From Lophium mytilinum (taxonomy: Eukaryota; Ascomycota; Dothideomycetes; Mytilinidiales; Mytilinidiaceae), in the NCBI GenBank assembly GCA_010093605.1, contig MU004185.1:1509334-1573333 (forward strand): a stretch of 64,000 nucleotides of DNA, written 5' to 3'. The position numbers and the translations under genes were made by a program. The notes under the pieces were generated by a model that was not told the DNA's origin, did no database searches, and saw nothing but the letters and a program-made list of their open reading frames with translations. Every line of letters starts with the position of its first letter. The stretch's first letter is position 1. This document shows positions 35,344 to 45,101 of this stretch, in pieces.

Positions 35344-35962
35344 ATGGTGCGACTCTTCGTCCAACGCCTCCTCGCGTTACTCTGGCGCTCTTTCATTGGC
35401 CAGAGGGGGCGCCTCACTCCCATACCCACCCACCGCCAGCCTACCAACACTCCTAATCCTTTGCCCACCTCGACCTCATGGGTTGTCGCGAGGCCCTTGA
35501 CGCAGTATGAAAGAGAGGTCCGACGTAGAGGCTACCCTATCGTTGGCACTACGCGCCTCGATGCGTACGTAGACACCCCAATTCCCCTTTTCTTACTCCA
35601 TGCTTACCCTCCGTCTCAGCGGAAACGAGCTGCAGAGACACGGCCACAACAGCGACAACACGCACCTCATCGTCTTCGGCTCACTGGAGATCAGAAACGA
35701 AAGTGTTGCAACGACGTACCGGCCAGGTGAGTGGGCGGACGTGCGAGCGGGGTCGTGCTACACCGGGAAAGCGGGAAAGGACGGATGCGTGTTCGTTGAG
35801 GGGCATCGGGGGCTGAGCCCTACGACTGCGAGGAGGTTCGAGAGGAGGGGGGAGTTGCGGAGAGCTGAAGCGGAGGAGCGGGGTGGGGTGAGAGATAACG
35901 GGACAGAGCGGCATAATTGCGGACCCCCGAGGGGGCATGATGGGAGATATAGAGGATATTAG
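35344..35962 (+). CDS. small cupin-like hypothetical protein
   Basis: The model joins 35344-35564 and 35620-35962 and gives 187 residues. The 55-nt intron has donor GTACGT and acceptor TCTCAG. I do not recognise a named family. The core (HNSDNTHLIVFGSLEIRNE ... YRPGEWADVRAGSCYTGKA ... GCVFVEGHR, about residues 80-140) has the glycine-rich alternating beta pattern of a single-domain cupin, with His at start and end of the barrel. The first 70 residues are basic (LLALLWRSF, RPLTQYEREVRRRGYP). The last 45 are Arg/Glu/Gly-rich and low in conservation signals. A metal site cannot be asserted because only some of the usual cupin His/Glu ligands are evident. The start is the first ATG after the TATA-like site. 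Confidence 0.5.
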
Positions 35963-36284
35963 TAGGTGCACCTTCGAGGAGAGCCTGAGTGCGAAATGGT
36001 TTGAGTGTTGTGAGAAGGTATGATTGTGCTATTCCTGCGCTTTGTATTGGTACCGACATTGCCTGTAAAACACGAAAGCTTCATCTCATCAAATTAAGAA
36101 CCTTATCGAAACCTACTTATCGTGTGCTTTCCGGGTGATAGTAGCGTACGGTTCCATCGGCTCTTCATCTTTCAGCTGCGCCATCACCTCCATATACTGA
36201 ACCCTTCTCCCCTTGGCTCTTTAATCCTCTGGAATCATCTTAGTCCCCATCGCATACCCCCCGAGCTAGAATTAAACCCCCTAG

Positions 36285-37070
36285 GCACTCTGATTTAAAC
36301 CGAATAGCACGTCGAGGGGTACGCGCTGGCCAAGCATAGCTCAGATAGGTTGCAAAGAGTTCCAGATGAACCGCATGAATCGGGTTCCCATCAGATGTTG
36401 AGTGGACGCCGAGGGGTACGTGTTCGAGACGTGTTGGTCGGATGAGCTGCAAGAGTTACATCTCAAACCGCGTGAATCCGATTTCCTCACACGCGGAGTC
36501 TTATGTTTAAGGGCACGCGCTGGGCTACACATTGCCTAGTGATGTTGCAAAGAGTCCCACATCGAACCGCATAACTCCAACTTCGTGAGCCTTAACGCCG
36601 AAGCTAAGTGGTGGGCCAGCCATCTGTCAGTTTAATAAGAGAAAGTTAGAGATTGGGCCGCATGAAAATCGTCTGTCGGCCTTGGCGCTGAAGCCGAAGG
36701 GAGGCCGTGATATAGTCGCATTAGCCAATATAAGAAGAAAGAGCTACATATCAAACCGCGAAATATCAATTCCGTCGACCTTGGTGTGGACACCGAGGGG
36801 GGCCGTGGTGCCAACACTTTCGTTAGATTAGTTGTAAAGAATTACATGTTGAACTGTATAACTGATTTTCGTCGACTTCAATATGGACGCCGAGGGGGAC
36901 CCTAGCGCGGTTGTATTAGTTGGTCTAAGACGAAAGAATTACATATCGAACTGCGTAAATCAATTTTTTATAAAACGCGGAGTCACACGTCGAGGGGGCC
37001 TTTGTGTCAACGTCTTAGTTGGTCCAAGAGCAAAGAGTTACATATCGACCCGCGTGTGTTGATGAAGGTA
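36285..37070 (+). repeat. decayed 97-98 bp tandem repeat array, about 8 copies
   Basis: Units can be aligned on the anchor AACCGC(A/G)T. It occurs near 36371, 36469, 36567, 36658, 36756, 36854, 36951 and 37050, so the period is 97-98 bp apart from one short unit. The common unit reads roughly GACGCCGAGGGG(T/G)...GCAAAGAGTTACATATCGAACCGCGTGAATC. Copies differ mostly by C/T and G/A transitions (for example TCGAACCGCGT against TTGAACTGTAT), as expected from RIP or cytosine deamination. No reading frame runs through it. The same family occurs at 61.3-62.5 kb. Confidence 0.85.
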
Positions 37071-37615
37071 GCACGGCGAGAGTTTGGGGCGATTAAATCG
37101 TTTGAAAATCAAGGGTCAAAGCGGGGCCCACTTATTTTGGGAGCTATCTCCGCTGTGCCGAACTGAACATCATGAACTTCAGCATCATTCCAGGATATTG
37201 CATCTCGTGGGATAATACATCCATGGCTTGTGTTGTGAGATATAAAGAGGGGTTATCATCTGAGTCGAACGCTTTCACATGTGCCCGTCCATCATCATCA
37301 GCACTCATGTCTTCACACACGTTCCAGATCCGAGAGACCGTACGAGATCTCCAAATCTAAGCTCATCCTCCGCGATATGCTTGCTTTTATTCCGTTCGAA
37401 GATCCGGCCACAGCCTTGGCCTTGCAGAATGACGCCATGGTGGGCTCAGCTGAGGAGGGGGTCTTTAGGGGCCTGCTCAGCCACAAGGCATCAACCAACG
37501 ACGTAGTGGTCACCCCTCAGGTTCTCCTCCATAAGCGGACTCTCTCCCGACTCTATGCTGCAACTCACGGGATATCAGTTTGAGACCACCGCCAAATGCA
37601 GCCGGTTCGCCTTCA
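37071..37615. other. intergenic between satellite array and ankyrin gene
   Basis: A 100-codon plus-strand frame at 37281-37583 ends just before the ankyrin gene. It has no family match and may be 5' leader sequence. Nothing else is seen. Confidence 0.4.
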
Positions 37616-39068
37616 ATGGCTACCCAAGCAACCACAACAACCACCACGCACTCACCAACCGCAATCACGGCAGGCGGAAATGAAATCACACCCATAAGCT
37701 CACTTCAGTCGCAGTCGAGCTGGAAGAGTTTCAAGTCTAAAGTATCGATATCAGAGCGGACTTCGTCGCAGCTAGGATGGGCCATTGCACTCTTCAGTGT
37801 GATACTAACGGTTGTCGCATTGTCTCCTACGTTCAAGAGCCTGAATGCTTCCCAAAAAGCACTTGAACTGGCGGAGTGGACTGCCCTGAAAGATTACATT
37901 GAAGACTGTAAATCCGAATTGGTACGCACCTTCACACGGTATGACTACATAAAACTTACACCAAGCAAAGGCTGCTGGAATTGAATCACAAGCATGTCAA
38001 AGGGCAATAGCCGCACAGCTACCGCCTCCTCCATACGTCAACCTTGGAGTAGTCGAAAGGATCAGACGAAGGATTACCAACCATGAGCCCGTTGATTCAC
38101 GAGCCCCAATGGTCGACACCGTTACGACCATTCCTAAGACGCTTGAGTGGCTAGTGTTTCTTCTAGTGCTCTTAACTATTGCCGTTTTCCTCTTTTTGAG
38201 CTTCGAAAGTAACAGGTCGCGAGTACGTCAACGGGCGCAACTAGATTCCACAATCGATGAGGAGTACGAGTCAAGGCTGGACGATAGCCCGGTCACTCTC
38301 TACGTCTCCTACGGCGACCAATCCAGTAGTTCCCAGGCTCTCCATCAATCGAGCGTGTCAGCGCTACGGCAGCGCAAACTCCCCAGGACTAAAAGCCCCT
38401 CCTACAGACATGCCAGCCTCGAAGAAGCTCTCCGTGTCGAAGACGTTCTCGAGATACAGCTTCGTCTCTCGAATGGGGAAGACGCTACACCTCACTGGCC
38501 CTACCTTATCTACTCCCTCGCCATCTCCTCGCCAGCTACTCAACCGGACTCTCGTCGCCTTGACATTGCACGCCTGTGCTTGTCCCATGGTGCGGACGTC
38601 AATGCTCTGAAGGGTTGGAACGGCCAATCTGCCTTGATGATCGCCATCCACTTTGGCAACGTCGCTGTCGCAACTCTTCTCATAGAGCACGGCGCAGACG
38701 TATGCCATGCGCCCCCTGGTAGCGGCGGACCAGCACTTCACCGATGCGTTCGGCTTGCGATTACAGGGTCCGTACGAGAAGCATTGACACTGATGCAGCT
38801 GCTATTCGATTATGGTGCAGATGCGAATCAGACCAGTAGATTGGGCGAGACGGCCATGCATGAAGTCCTTATGGAGGCATGGTTCAATCGCGACAGCATA
38901 GATCAGATCGTGACATGTAACGCGATTGTGACGGTGCTTGTAAAGAATGGAGCTGTGATGCCTAGGACTATCAAAGAGAGATATGTGAAGGGGAACCCCT
39001 TGTATAAGGTTGCTGAAGCGGAGATTCAGAGGAGAGAGGCGAAGAAGCGGCCTTTACCGTGGCCGTGA
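37616..39068 (+). CDS. membrane-anchored ankyrin-repeat protein
   Basis: Exons are 37616-37921 and 37971-39068, giving 467 residues. The 49-nt intron (GTACGC...AAAG) is needed to join two otherwise separate frames in phase (KSEL then AAGIESQAC). The layout is a Thr/Ser-rich N-terminus, a first hydrophobic helix (LGWAIALFSVILTVVALSP, about residues 52-70), a loop, a second helix (LEWLVFLLVLLTIAVFLFLS, about 165-185), then a cytosolic region with at least three ankyrin repeats. These include DIARLCLSHGADVNALKG, AVATLLIEHGADVCHAP and MQLLFDYGADANQTSRLGET, each with the GADVN-type loop. The C-terminus is basic. The role is unknown; ankyrin proteins generally mediate binding. The ATG is the first in frame. 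Confidence 0.72.
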
Positions 39069-39497
39069 TGGATTGAGTATGAATGTTCTCCGCATCCCAC
39101 TTGTAATGTATTACTATCGGTGGTTCTATTGTTTCCGTTGTCATCACTTGTACATTATTGTATGATAAGATCAGACAGTTTTGGTATTTGAGTGAACAGT
39201 GTTGTAATCTGAAGAATTCAAGGACGGATAAACGTATGCTAGGCATTGAAAGCAATCTAGCCTGTAAAACTTCCGAAAGTGAGCCAAAGGTATCTCGGCA
39301 ATAGCAGTTGAAGTGTAAATTAGTGAAGGGCCTCCGACATGTGACTTCGTCTTACGCTAATCTCTTGGCGCGGTGAACTTCACGCGTACCCAGCCCATAG
39401 CTTTCCCATACCATTGCCAGTCCATTTGTTCACAGACCACCTACTACCCAACCCACACAGCCGCCCAAGCCGATGGATTGTATCAGCTTGCGTCCTT
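39069..39497. other. intergenic
   Basis: This holds the 3' flank of the ankyrin gene and the 5' region of the Rtc4-domain gene. The frame of the Rtc4 gene extends upstream to 39414, but the extra 28 residues have no conserved features. No additional gene is supported. Confidence 0.45.
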
Positions 39498-41328
39498 ATG
39501 TATCGCAACGAGAGGTCCCGTCAGTCATTACTGAGCCAATTCAAAACGCGACACCGGTCGTCTTCACCCACGGCGCGCCAATTAGCCTCACAATCCCCTC
39601 CTCCTCCACCTCAAGAAGTGCAGGCATCGGATGCCAAGAAGGATCCTATATATGCGGACCCCCTCAGCTCAGGCGATGAGCAGCCTCAATCTCCCCAACG
39701 CCCCCCGCCCTCGCTGCCAGCTGCGCAAAAACGAAACCCTGTATATCCTCAAAGACGAGAAAAATGGACCAAAATAGGGAACGAGAGTCAGGACAAAAGC
39801 GCTAAAGCAAGTGGGGCAGAGGTGACTGTTAAAAAAGCATCACGAGGGTCACCAAGGAAGAGATCCGCAGAAATCAATGCGAAGGACAATGATACCTTGG
39901 ACGAGTTCGGGATGCCAGAAGTTCGCAAAGGGCCTAAGAGGATTACGGGATCACAGGATTCGACGGGGAAGAAGTCTGGAGTGAGCAAACCAGAAGACAA
40001 TGGGGATCTGGACGACTTTGGCGAGATGGGCAGCCAGAGGGCCAAAAAGAAGGCTAGGTTAACTGCTTACGGGAAGCAGACAGGGTCGGTTGTCAATATC
40101 CATCACAAGCCTGGGACCAAGAGCAAGGATTCAGGCAAGTCTGGTTAGTTTTCGACCTTGAGCATTATTAACTTCGGAGAGCTAACTCGAAACACTAGAC
40201 TTCAAGAATACTTCCGCGCTATCTGCACCATCTCCAAAAACTAAGCAAGGTTTCAAGAATCCTAAATTTGAGCTGCCAAGCCTTCAAGGCGAACTGAAGA
40301 AGGGGGAATTCATAGTTCCTGAAATGCCTCAGCTCAGCAGTGTCAAAACCCGACGCCCGCAATCTAAGTACAAGGAAACTCCGAAGACCAGAGTTTCCGC
40401 CGTCCCCAAAATGGAGTTTCGTATGCCCGATTTGCTGGACGCTGGAATAATCAAGACCATACAAGCCGCTAACTCCTTACACACACCACTGCAACGGTCC
40501 AACTCGAGCTCTCCTCTCAGCTCGCCAAACTCGTCAATCATAGAAATGTCTTCGCAAGCCCAATCTGACCGCTTCAAAGCCAACAGTTCACCGCTAGAAT
40601 CTTCCCCAGAACCTACTGGCTCCATCTGCCCCATGTGCCGCAAATCTGTTGACGGTGCCCACCTCTACACCTTCGTTGCCGAACACGGCAAAAACTTCAA
40701 ACTCAACGTCCGCATGCAGGAGGTCTTCTGCCGGCAGCATAAGCAAAAGTCCGCCGAGGATGACTACGCCGCACGCGGGTATCCAAAAATTGTGTGGCAC
40801 AAGTTGGAACGGCGCATGGAGAAGCACGCGCCCCACCTAGAAGCCGTACTCGAGGGTAAAGAGAAGTCAGTGTATCGAGATAAACTAGAGCAAAGCGTCC
40901 GGACGGGCAGCAACCGCAATCTCCTCTCGGCGATCATGACGGAAGAGTTCAAGCAATCGACGACGGGGTACTATGGCGCGAGGGGCGCAAGGGCCATGAT
41001 GGAGTACATCACCAAAACTTTTGCGCCGCAAATCCGAAGGCTCGCGCCGACGGACAAGCTCATAGCATCCGGTGGCATGTCGAAGTTTGTGCAGTCGGTG
41101 CTTCTACCGGAGTTGGTAATTCGGCTTGTGATGGACGACATGAACGTCGACGAGGAGAGGGCGAAAGAGACCATAGGAGAGAGTGGAGAAGTTGGAGATC
41201 TAGTGCATGAAGAAGACGACGATGCTGTTCGGAGAGACGAACATGGAAACAAGTACATTGTTGTTCCCGAGAATTTGGACTCGGAGGCCGAGTCTGATGG
41301 GTACGGTGAAAACGGTAATTACGACTGA
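39498..41328 (+). CDS. rtc4: Rtc4-domain protein (restriction of telomere capping 4-like)
   Basis: Exons are 39498-40143 and 40199-41328, giving 591 residues. The 55-nt intron is GTTAGT...ACTAG. The first 370 residues are low-complexity, Lys/Pro/Ser-rich and probably disordered and nuclear (KRSAEINAKD, RAKKKARL), with two similar D-x-L-D-(E/D)-F-G acidic motifs (DTLDEFG, DLDDFGE). The C-terminal Rtc4-like domain begins with a CPMC pair (SICPMCRKSV). It continues through FCRQHKQKSAEDDYAARGYP, the SVYRDKLEQSVRTG segment and YYGARGARAMMEYI, all diagnostic of that fungal domain. Yeast Rtc4 was found in telomere-capping genetics and its molecular activity is unclear. The acidic tail (EEDDDAVRRDEHG) closes the protein. 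Confidence 0.85.
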
Positions 41329-41569
41329 TTTAGTGGCTTGTGCATTGCATATTTGGGTATATCTAGCCGGTACGGTGTTTGGGGGTAGGGGATGGGTCAG
41401 GTGTGCTTCGGTCTTTTCTCCCTTTTGTCCGTTGGTGGCCTAACTGTCTGCCTGTATTTCTAGGGATTAGGGCATTGCAAGGGACGATTGCCCGTCGGGC
41501 GCAGAGGGGAGTGGCAGAGGAAGATATATCAGGTCGTGCAATATACCGGGTTGAGCTGGGGTTCGGACA

Positions 41570-42120
41570 GCGGACTGACTCCTGTTCACACGTCGTTCTA
41601 TCCTGATTTCATGGTCTGATATAAGGTGTCTTGCAATAATATGCCAAAAGAGAGCGCTAATCGCACGGACTGGCTCCCGTTAGTACATCTTAACAGTGTC
41701 GAAATTACCTTCATTCTGTAGTCTGATTCAAGGTGTCGTACAACGCTATGCTAATTCGAGTTCAAATCACATAAACTAGCTCTTGTTCTTGCACTACTTC
41801 TCACCAGTTAAACCGCTCTTTTAAGTTGAGCCCGATCCCAACTCTCTTCCGATAGTGTACCCAAATCAAGTGCAAATCGCACGGACTGGCTCCCGTGCAT
41901 GCTTCTCAACAGTGCCAAGATAACCCTTTTCTCTAGGTCTAATTTAGAGTGTGGTAACAATCGTCTCGATTTGCAATCCCAAATCAGAAGGTATATTGCA
42001 CACTTCTGACCTACGACATCGGACTAGCTCCCGTCCATACATCTCAAACAACCTCCATCACTCGCCCTGATCTGAAGTGACACAAGTGAGACTTGTGCGA
42101 TTGATTGTGTTCAACTCTCC
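41570..42120 (+). repeat. decayed tandem repeat, about 5 copies of roughly 95-138 bp
   Basis: Units can be aligned on the anchor GGACT(G/A)GCTCCCGT. It is seen near 41572 (GGACTGACTCCTGT), 41667, 41774 (AAACTAGCTCTTGT), 41883 and 42021. Between anchors the copies share CATCTCAACAGTG-like and GTCTGATTCAAGGTGT-like segments. Spacing varies from 95 to 138 bp. This family differs from the 97-bp satellite at 36.3 kb. It sits between the 3' ends of the Rtc4 gene and the convergent TMEM14 gene. Confidence 0.65.
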
Positions 42121-42181
42121 CTAGTCCATTCCCGAATACTCCGAACCCCATCTCCCACACGCTTGCGCCATAGGAACCCCT

Positions 42182-42617
42182 TCACCTAACCCGTCCTGAC
42201 CAAGCCTGGCCAAACGCGAACAGCCCAATAGTCGCCAACACGCTCAACCCCGCCGGCAGCGGCTTTCCAGACCTGATTGCGCGGGGGATGGAGCTACCAG
42301 CTAGAATGACAGATGCGAGGAGTGCGGCCTCGACGCCGTAGGTGGCGCGGGAGCGGATACGCGCGCCGCCAATGGTGTACTGGGTGTTTGGGTTAGCTGT
42401 GTGTGCATATATGTGTATGAGATGGAGGGGTGACTTACGAGGGCTCCAACAGTCACGCCGGCGATGATGGAGGGAAGTGAGCCCGTGCGAGCGTAGCCTG
42501 TGATTCCGCCGCCGGCGGTGAGAGCGCCGAGGACGAAGGCGAGGGCGTCGAGGGTGGCCTGGGTGTTGTTTGTTAGTGTTGGAGCTTTGGGTGGGGTTCT
42601 GGAGGGGGATGTACCAT
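42182..42617 (-). CDS. TMEM14 (UPF0136) family small membrane protein
   Basis: This 106-residue protein has three coding exons (minus): 42617-42615, 42558-42439 and 42379-42182. The first coding exon is the ATG alone. Introns of 56 nt (GTACAT...CCCAG) and 59 nt (GTAAGT...CCCAG) follow. Hydrophobic, Gly/Ala-rich helices include LAFVLGALTAGGGITGYAR, SIIAGVTVGAL, ALLASVILAGSS and LSVLATIGLFAFG. The motif GGxxGYxRTGSxPSxxAG and the later IRSRATYGVEAAL block are characteristic of TMEM14. Members are inner-mitochondrial or endomembrane proteins; mammalian TMEM14C takes part in protoporphyrinogen IX transport for heme synthesis. The fungal role is inferred only by family. It is divergent from the Ost2 gene, 339 bp away. 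Confidence 0.85.
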
Positions 42618-42956
42618 TGTGGTTGATTTTTGGGGAATTGAAGTTGTGGAATGTGTTGTTGATTGAGGTCTACAGCTTCGACCGAGTTGTGAAGGCTTGC
42701 GAGAAGTGAGAGGATGTGGAAGACACAGAGAGAGGCAGTTGGTGTTTATGCGGGGGGAGGGAGCTTAATGATGGCATCTGCGGCCCGAATGCCGACGCCG
42801 AGAGACAAGCTTTCTGGCAATCGCGCTAGTGAGGCATACGTATTCTGGCCTCAATGCAACCTCCGTACAATATCGCCGACCGCATCCTCACCAGCTCACT
42901 CACGACGCCAATTCCAACGACCTTACTCAATCACATCCAGCTCCATACCCGCGATC
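42618..42956. promoter_or_regulatory. divergent promoter region, TMEM14 / OST2
   Basis: The 339-bp interval between outward-facing start codons must hold both promoters. The frame of Ost2 stays open upstream to 42714, but the extra residues have no family conservation. No clear TATA box is visible. Confidence 0.5.
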
Positions 42957-43678
42957 ATGCCCCCCAAGAACCGCCATCCCACCTCCGCCTCCGTCCAGCC
43001 CTCAGCTCCTAAATCCACACCATCAGCACCCACGACAACGAGCTCGAAGCCGCTGAACGCGAACACGGCGCAGGATATTGTGCAGAATGTGTGGGACAAG
43101 TATGTGCAGCGGACGCCGCAGCGGGTGAAGCTGTTGGATACCTTCATGGCGTTTCTGGTAGCGGTGGGTGCGCTGCAGTTTGTGTATTGTGTCATCGTGG
43201 GGAATTTTGTAAGTATTGAGCATTCTATACCTTCAGTCTCAATTTGGATGTTCGAGAAAGAGAAGGGCTAGAAGATATGGAATCTGGTGGAGGAGATCGG
43301 GCTATGCCTTGGGTCAAGCAATGGGAGCTTGTGAGGAATATGGGGATGGATGTAGTTGGAACTATACCTCTGGGTTGACGGTGACGGGCATATTGAGGGA
43401 GCTCTGCTAAATTCTTATCTCAATCCAGCCCTTCAACGCCTTTCTCTCCGGCTTCAGCGCCACAGTAGGCCAATTCGTCCTCACAGCCAGTCTGCGAATC
43501 CAGACAAACCCTGAGAACAAGGCTGAATTCGAGAGTATATCGAACGAGAGGTACGCCTACCATCCCTATCTCTTCAGTAGCTCATACAGATCCACTGACA
43601 AACTGTCTCAGGGCCTTCGCCGACTTCATCTTCGGCAGTCTCCTCTTACACTTCTTCTGCGTAAACTTCATCAACTAG
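42957..43678 (+). CDS. ost2: oligosaccharyltransferase subunit Ost2 / DAD1
   Basis: Ost2 is a small subunit of the ER oligosaccharyltransferase that N-glycosylates nascent proteins. Exons are 42957-43208, 43429-43550 and 43612-43678, giving 146 residues. The introns are 220 nt and 61 nt; both joins hold frame (VGNF then PFNAFLSGF; NER then AFADF). A Pro/Ser/Thr-rich N-terminal tail of about 40 residues precedes the conserved DAD1 fold. It contains VQRTPQRVKLLDTFMAFLVA, the hallmark PFNAFLSGFSATVGQFVLTA, SLRIQTNPEN and the C-terminal RAFADFIFGSLLLHFFCVNF. The protein is slightly longer than yeast Ost2 (about 130 residues) because of that tail. The gene is essential in yeast. Confidence 0.93.
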
Positions 43679-43921
43679 ATCCCCCCTTTCCCGCGGCCCA
43701 CAATACAACAACCACAGTCTCATTTTAGGGTTTCATGTTTAGGATCGGATGGCAAACCACAGAAGCGAGGTAGCCTTAAAATGTACGATTACGACCAACT
43801 TGGGTTGAAACATCAAACTCACAAGGACGACGTGATATACGTCCACGTGAAGCATAACCATCTACATCCTCGCCACAACAACACCCCCCGAACGCCTAAC
43901 CCCACCAACCCCTTCCCCAAA

Positions 43922-44614
43922 TCACCCCCTCTCCCCCCTCAACCTCCCCCTCGCCGCCATCAACGCCCTCCCCAACCTATTCTCCCCCCACTCCCCCTCC
44001 CGCCCCTCCGCCTCCTCACTATTAAACCCAACCCCCCACACCCGATCATTCGGACTCGCTTCCACCAACTCCCTCTTCCCCGTTCCCAGCAACACCTCCC
44101 CCAACCCCGTATTCTGGCTAAACTTCAAATACTGCCCCTCCCCCACCACCTCATCACACGCCTGATCCCACACCTCCTGCCTGAAATTCTTCACCTCCCG
44201 CCCCAACGCCTTTGCCGCCGCGGGCGTCGGTGCCGCGAGGATCCGCGCGGCGGTGGCGGTGTCGTGCATGAGGAGGGCTTTGTGGTACATCATGTACTGC
44301 TCGCTGGTGTGGAAGTGGTTCGAGACCCCCGGGGCGGAAAGGGAGGGCTCGGTGAAGGGGGTGGGGAACCATTGCTGCAGGCAGCATTCGGGCTCCGGGC
44401 CCTCGAAGCCAAAGAAGAAGACGTATTTGGGGGTTATCCTGGGTGGGAGGTCTTGGGCGTATTGGAGTGAGGGGGGAGGGGAGGGGAGGTTGTCGCCGAG
44501 CCAGCGGGGGCCTTTGTTGTCGGTGGGTTGAAGACATACTTGGTCGATTTGTGCAGAGAGGTTTGTTGGAGGAGGTGGAGATGAGATGGAGAGATGAGAT
44601 GAGAGGTATGTCAT
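43922..44614 (-). CDS. NADAR-domain protein (YbiA / DUF1768 family)
   Basis: This single-exon, 230-residue protein has a complete NADAR fold. Motifs in order are YVFFFGFEG (about 64-72), CCLQQWFPTPF, HTSEQYMMYHKALLMHD (about 102-118), ALGREVKNF, the GQYLKFSQNTGLGEVLLGTG block (about 164-183) and LVEASPNDRVWGVGF (about 187-201). NADAR proteins are N-glycosidases related to riboflavin-pathway YbiA, and some remove ADP-ribose from guanine in DNA. The catalytic Glu of EQYMM and the VEASP-D-WG motif are present. A Pro-rich N-terminus of 40 residues and a Gly/Arg-rich C-terminal tail flank the domain. Substrate in fungi is unknown. A 229-codon opposite-strand frame is a composition shadow. Confidence 0.88.
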   Translation of the reverse strand: MTYLSSHLSISSPPPPTNLSAQIDQVCLQPTDNKGPRWLGDNLPSPPPSLQYAQDLPPRITPKYVFFFGFEGPEPECCLQQWFPTPFTEPSLSAPGVSNHFHTSEQYMMYHKALLMHDTATAARILAAPTPAAAKALGREVKNFRQEVWDQACDEVVGEGQYLKFSQNTGLGEVLLGTGKRELVEASPNDRVWGVGFNSEEAEGREGEWGENRLGRALMAARGRLRGERG

Positions 44615-45101
44615 ACGGAAAGGATGAGAGTTATTTTATAGGGAAGGGATAAGAGTAGTTCTATAGGGAAGGGATGTAGTGGTTGGGTTTAGATAGTGGG
44701 CACTGAGGTCATGGACCCCTCCGGAGGTTTTGGGGGTTCCTTTGGGCCGGGGTCTAGAGCGGCGCGAACAGCGACGGGAGCCTAAGGTTAGTGGGCGTGT
44801 ACCTGAAAGCGGATGGCGAATCAGAAGAAATCTAGTATATATAGGTTGGCAACGGAAATGGAAGTGGCCGTCCGGTCCGGGGCATGGGGCTGTAGGAACA
44901 GTGAAAAACTTGGTGCGTGGCGAAGTAGGTGCGGTATTCATGTGATATGTTCGAGTGCTGACTATCAGAACGCCTGGAAATGCTGATGGTGCGTATGCGT
45001 ATGACCTCGTCTCCTCGACCTCTATACTTAGCCAATCATCAAGGAAGGATGCTTACGCGCCAGACCTGTCTCTTCTCCTGTCTTATACTTCTCCTAGTTT
45101 T
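44615..45101. other. intergenic, upstream of the NADAR gene
   Basis: This is the promoter region of the NADAR gene and the 3' flank of the aminotransferase gene. A TATATATA stretch lies at 44836-44843, some 220 bp before the NADAR start. No gene is seen. Confidence 0.4.

Noticed and set aside
36285-37070. Possible CRISPR array
   Set aside because: Fungal context, unit length near 97 bp, whole unit repeated and diverged, and no unique spacers or cas genes. It is a satellite array.
43781-44470. 229-codon plus-strand frame opposite the NADAR gene
   Set aside because: Composition is Pro/His-rich then Gly/Glu-rich, exactly the antisense of the conserved NADAR frame.
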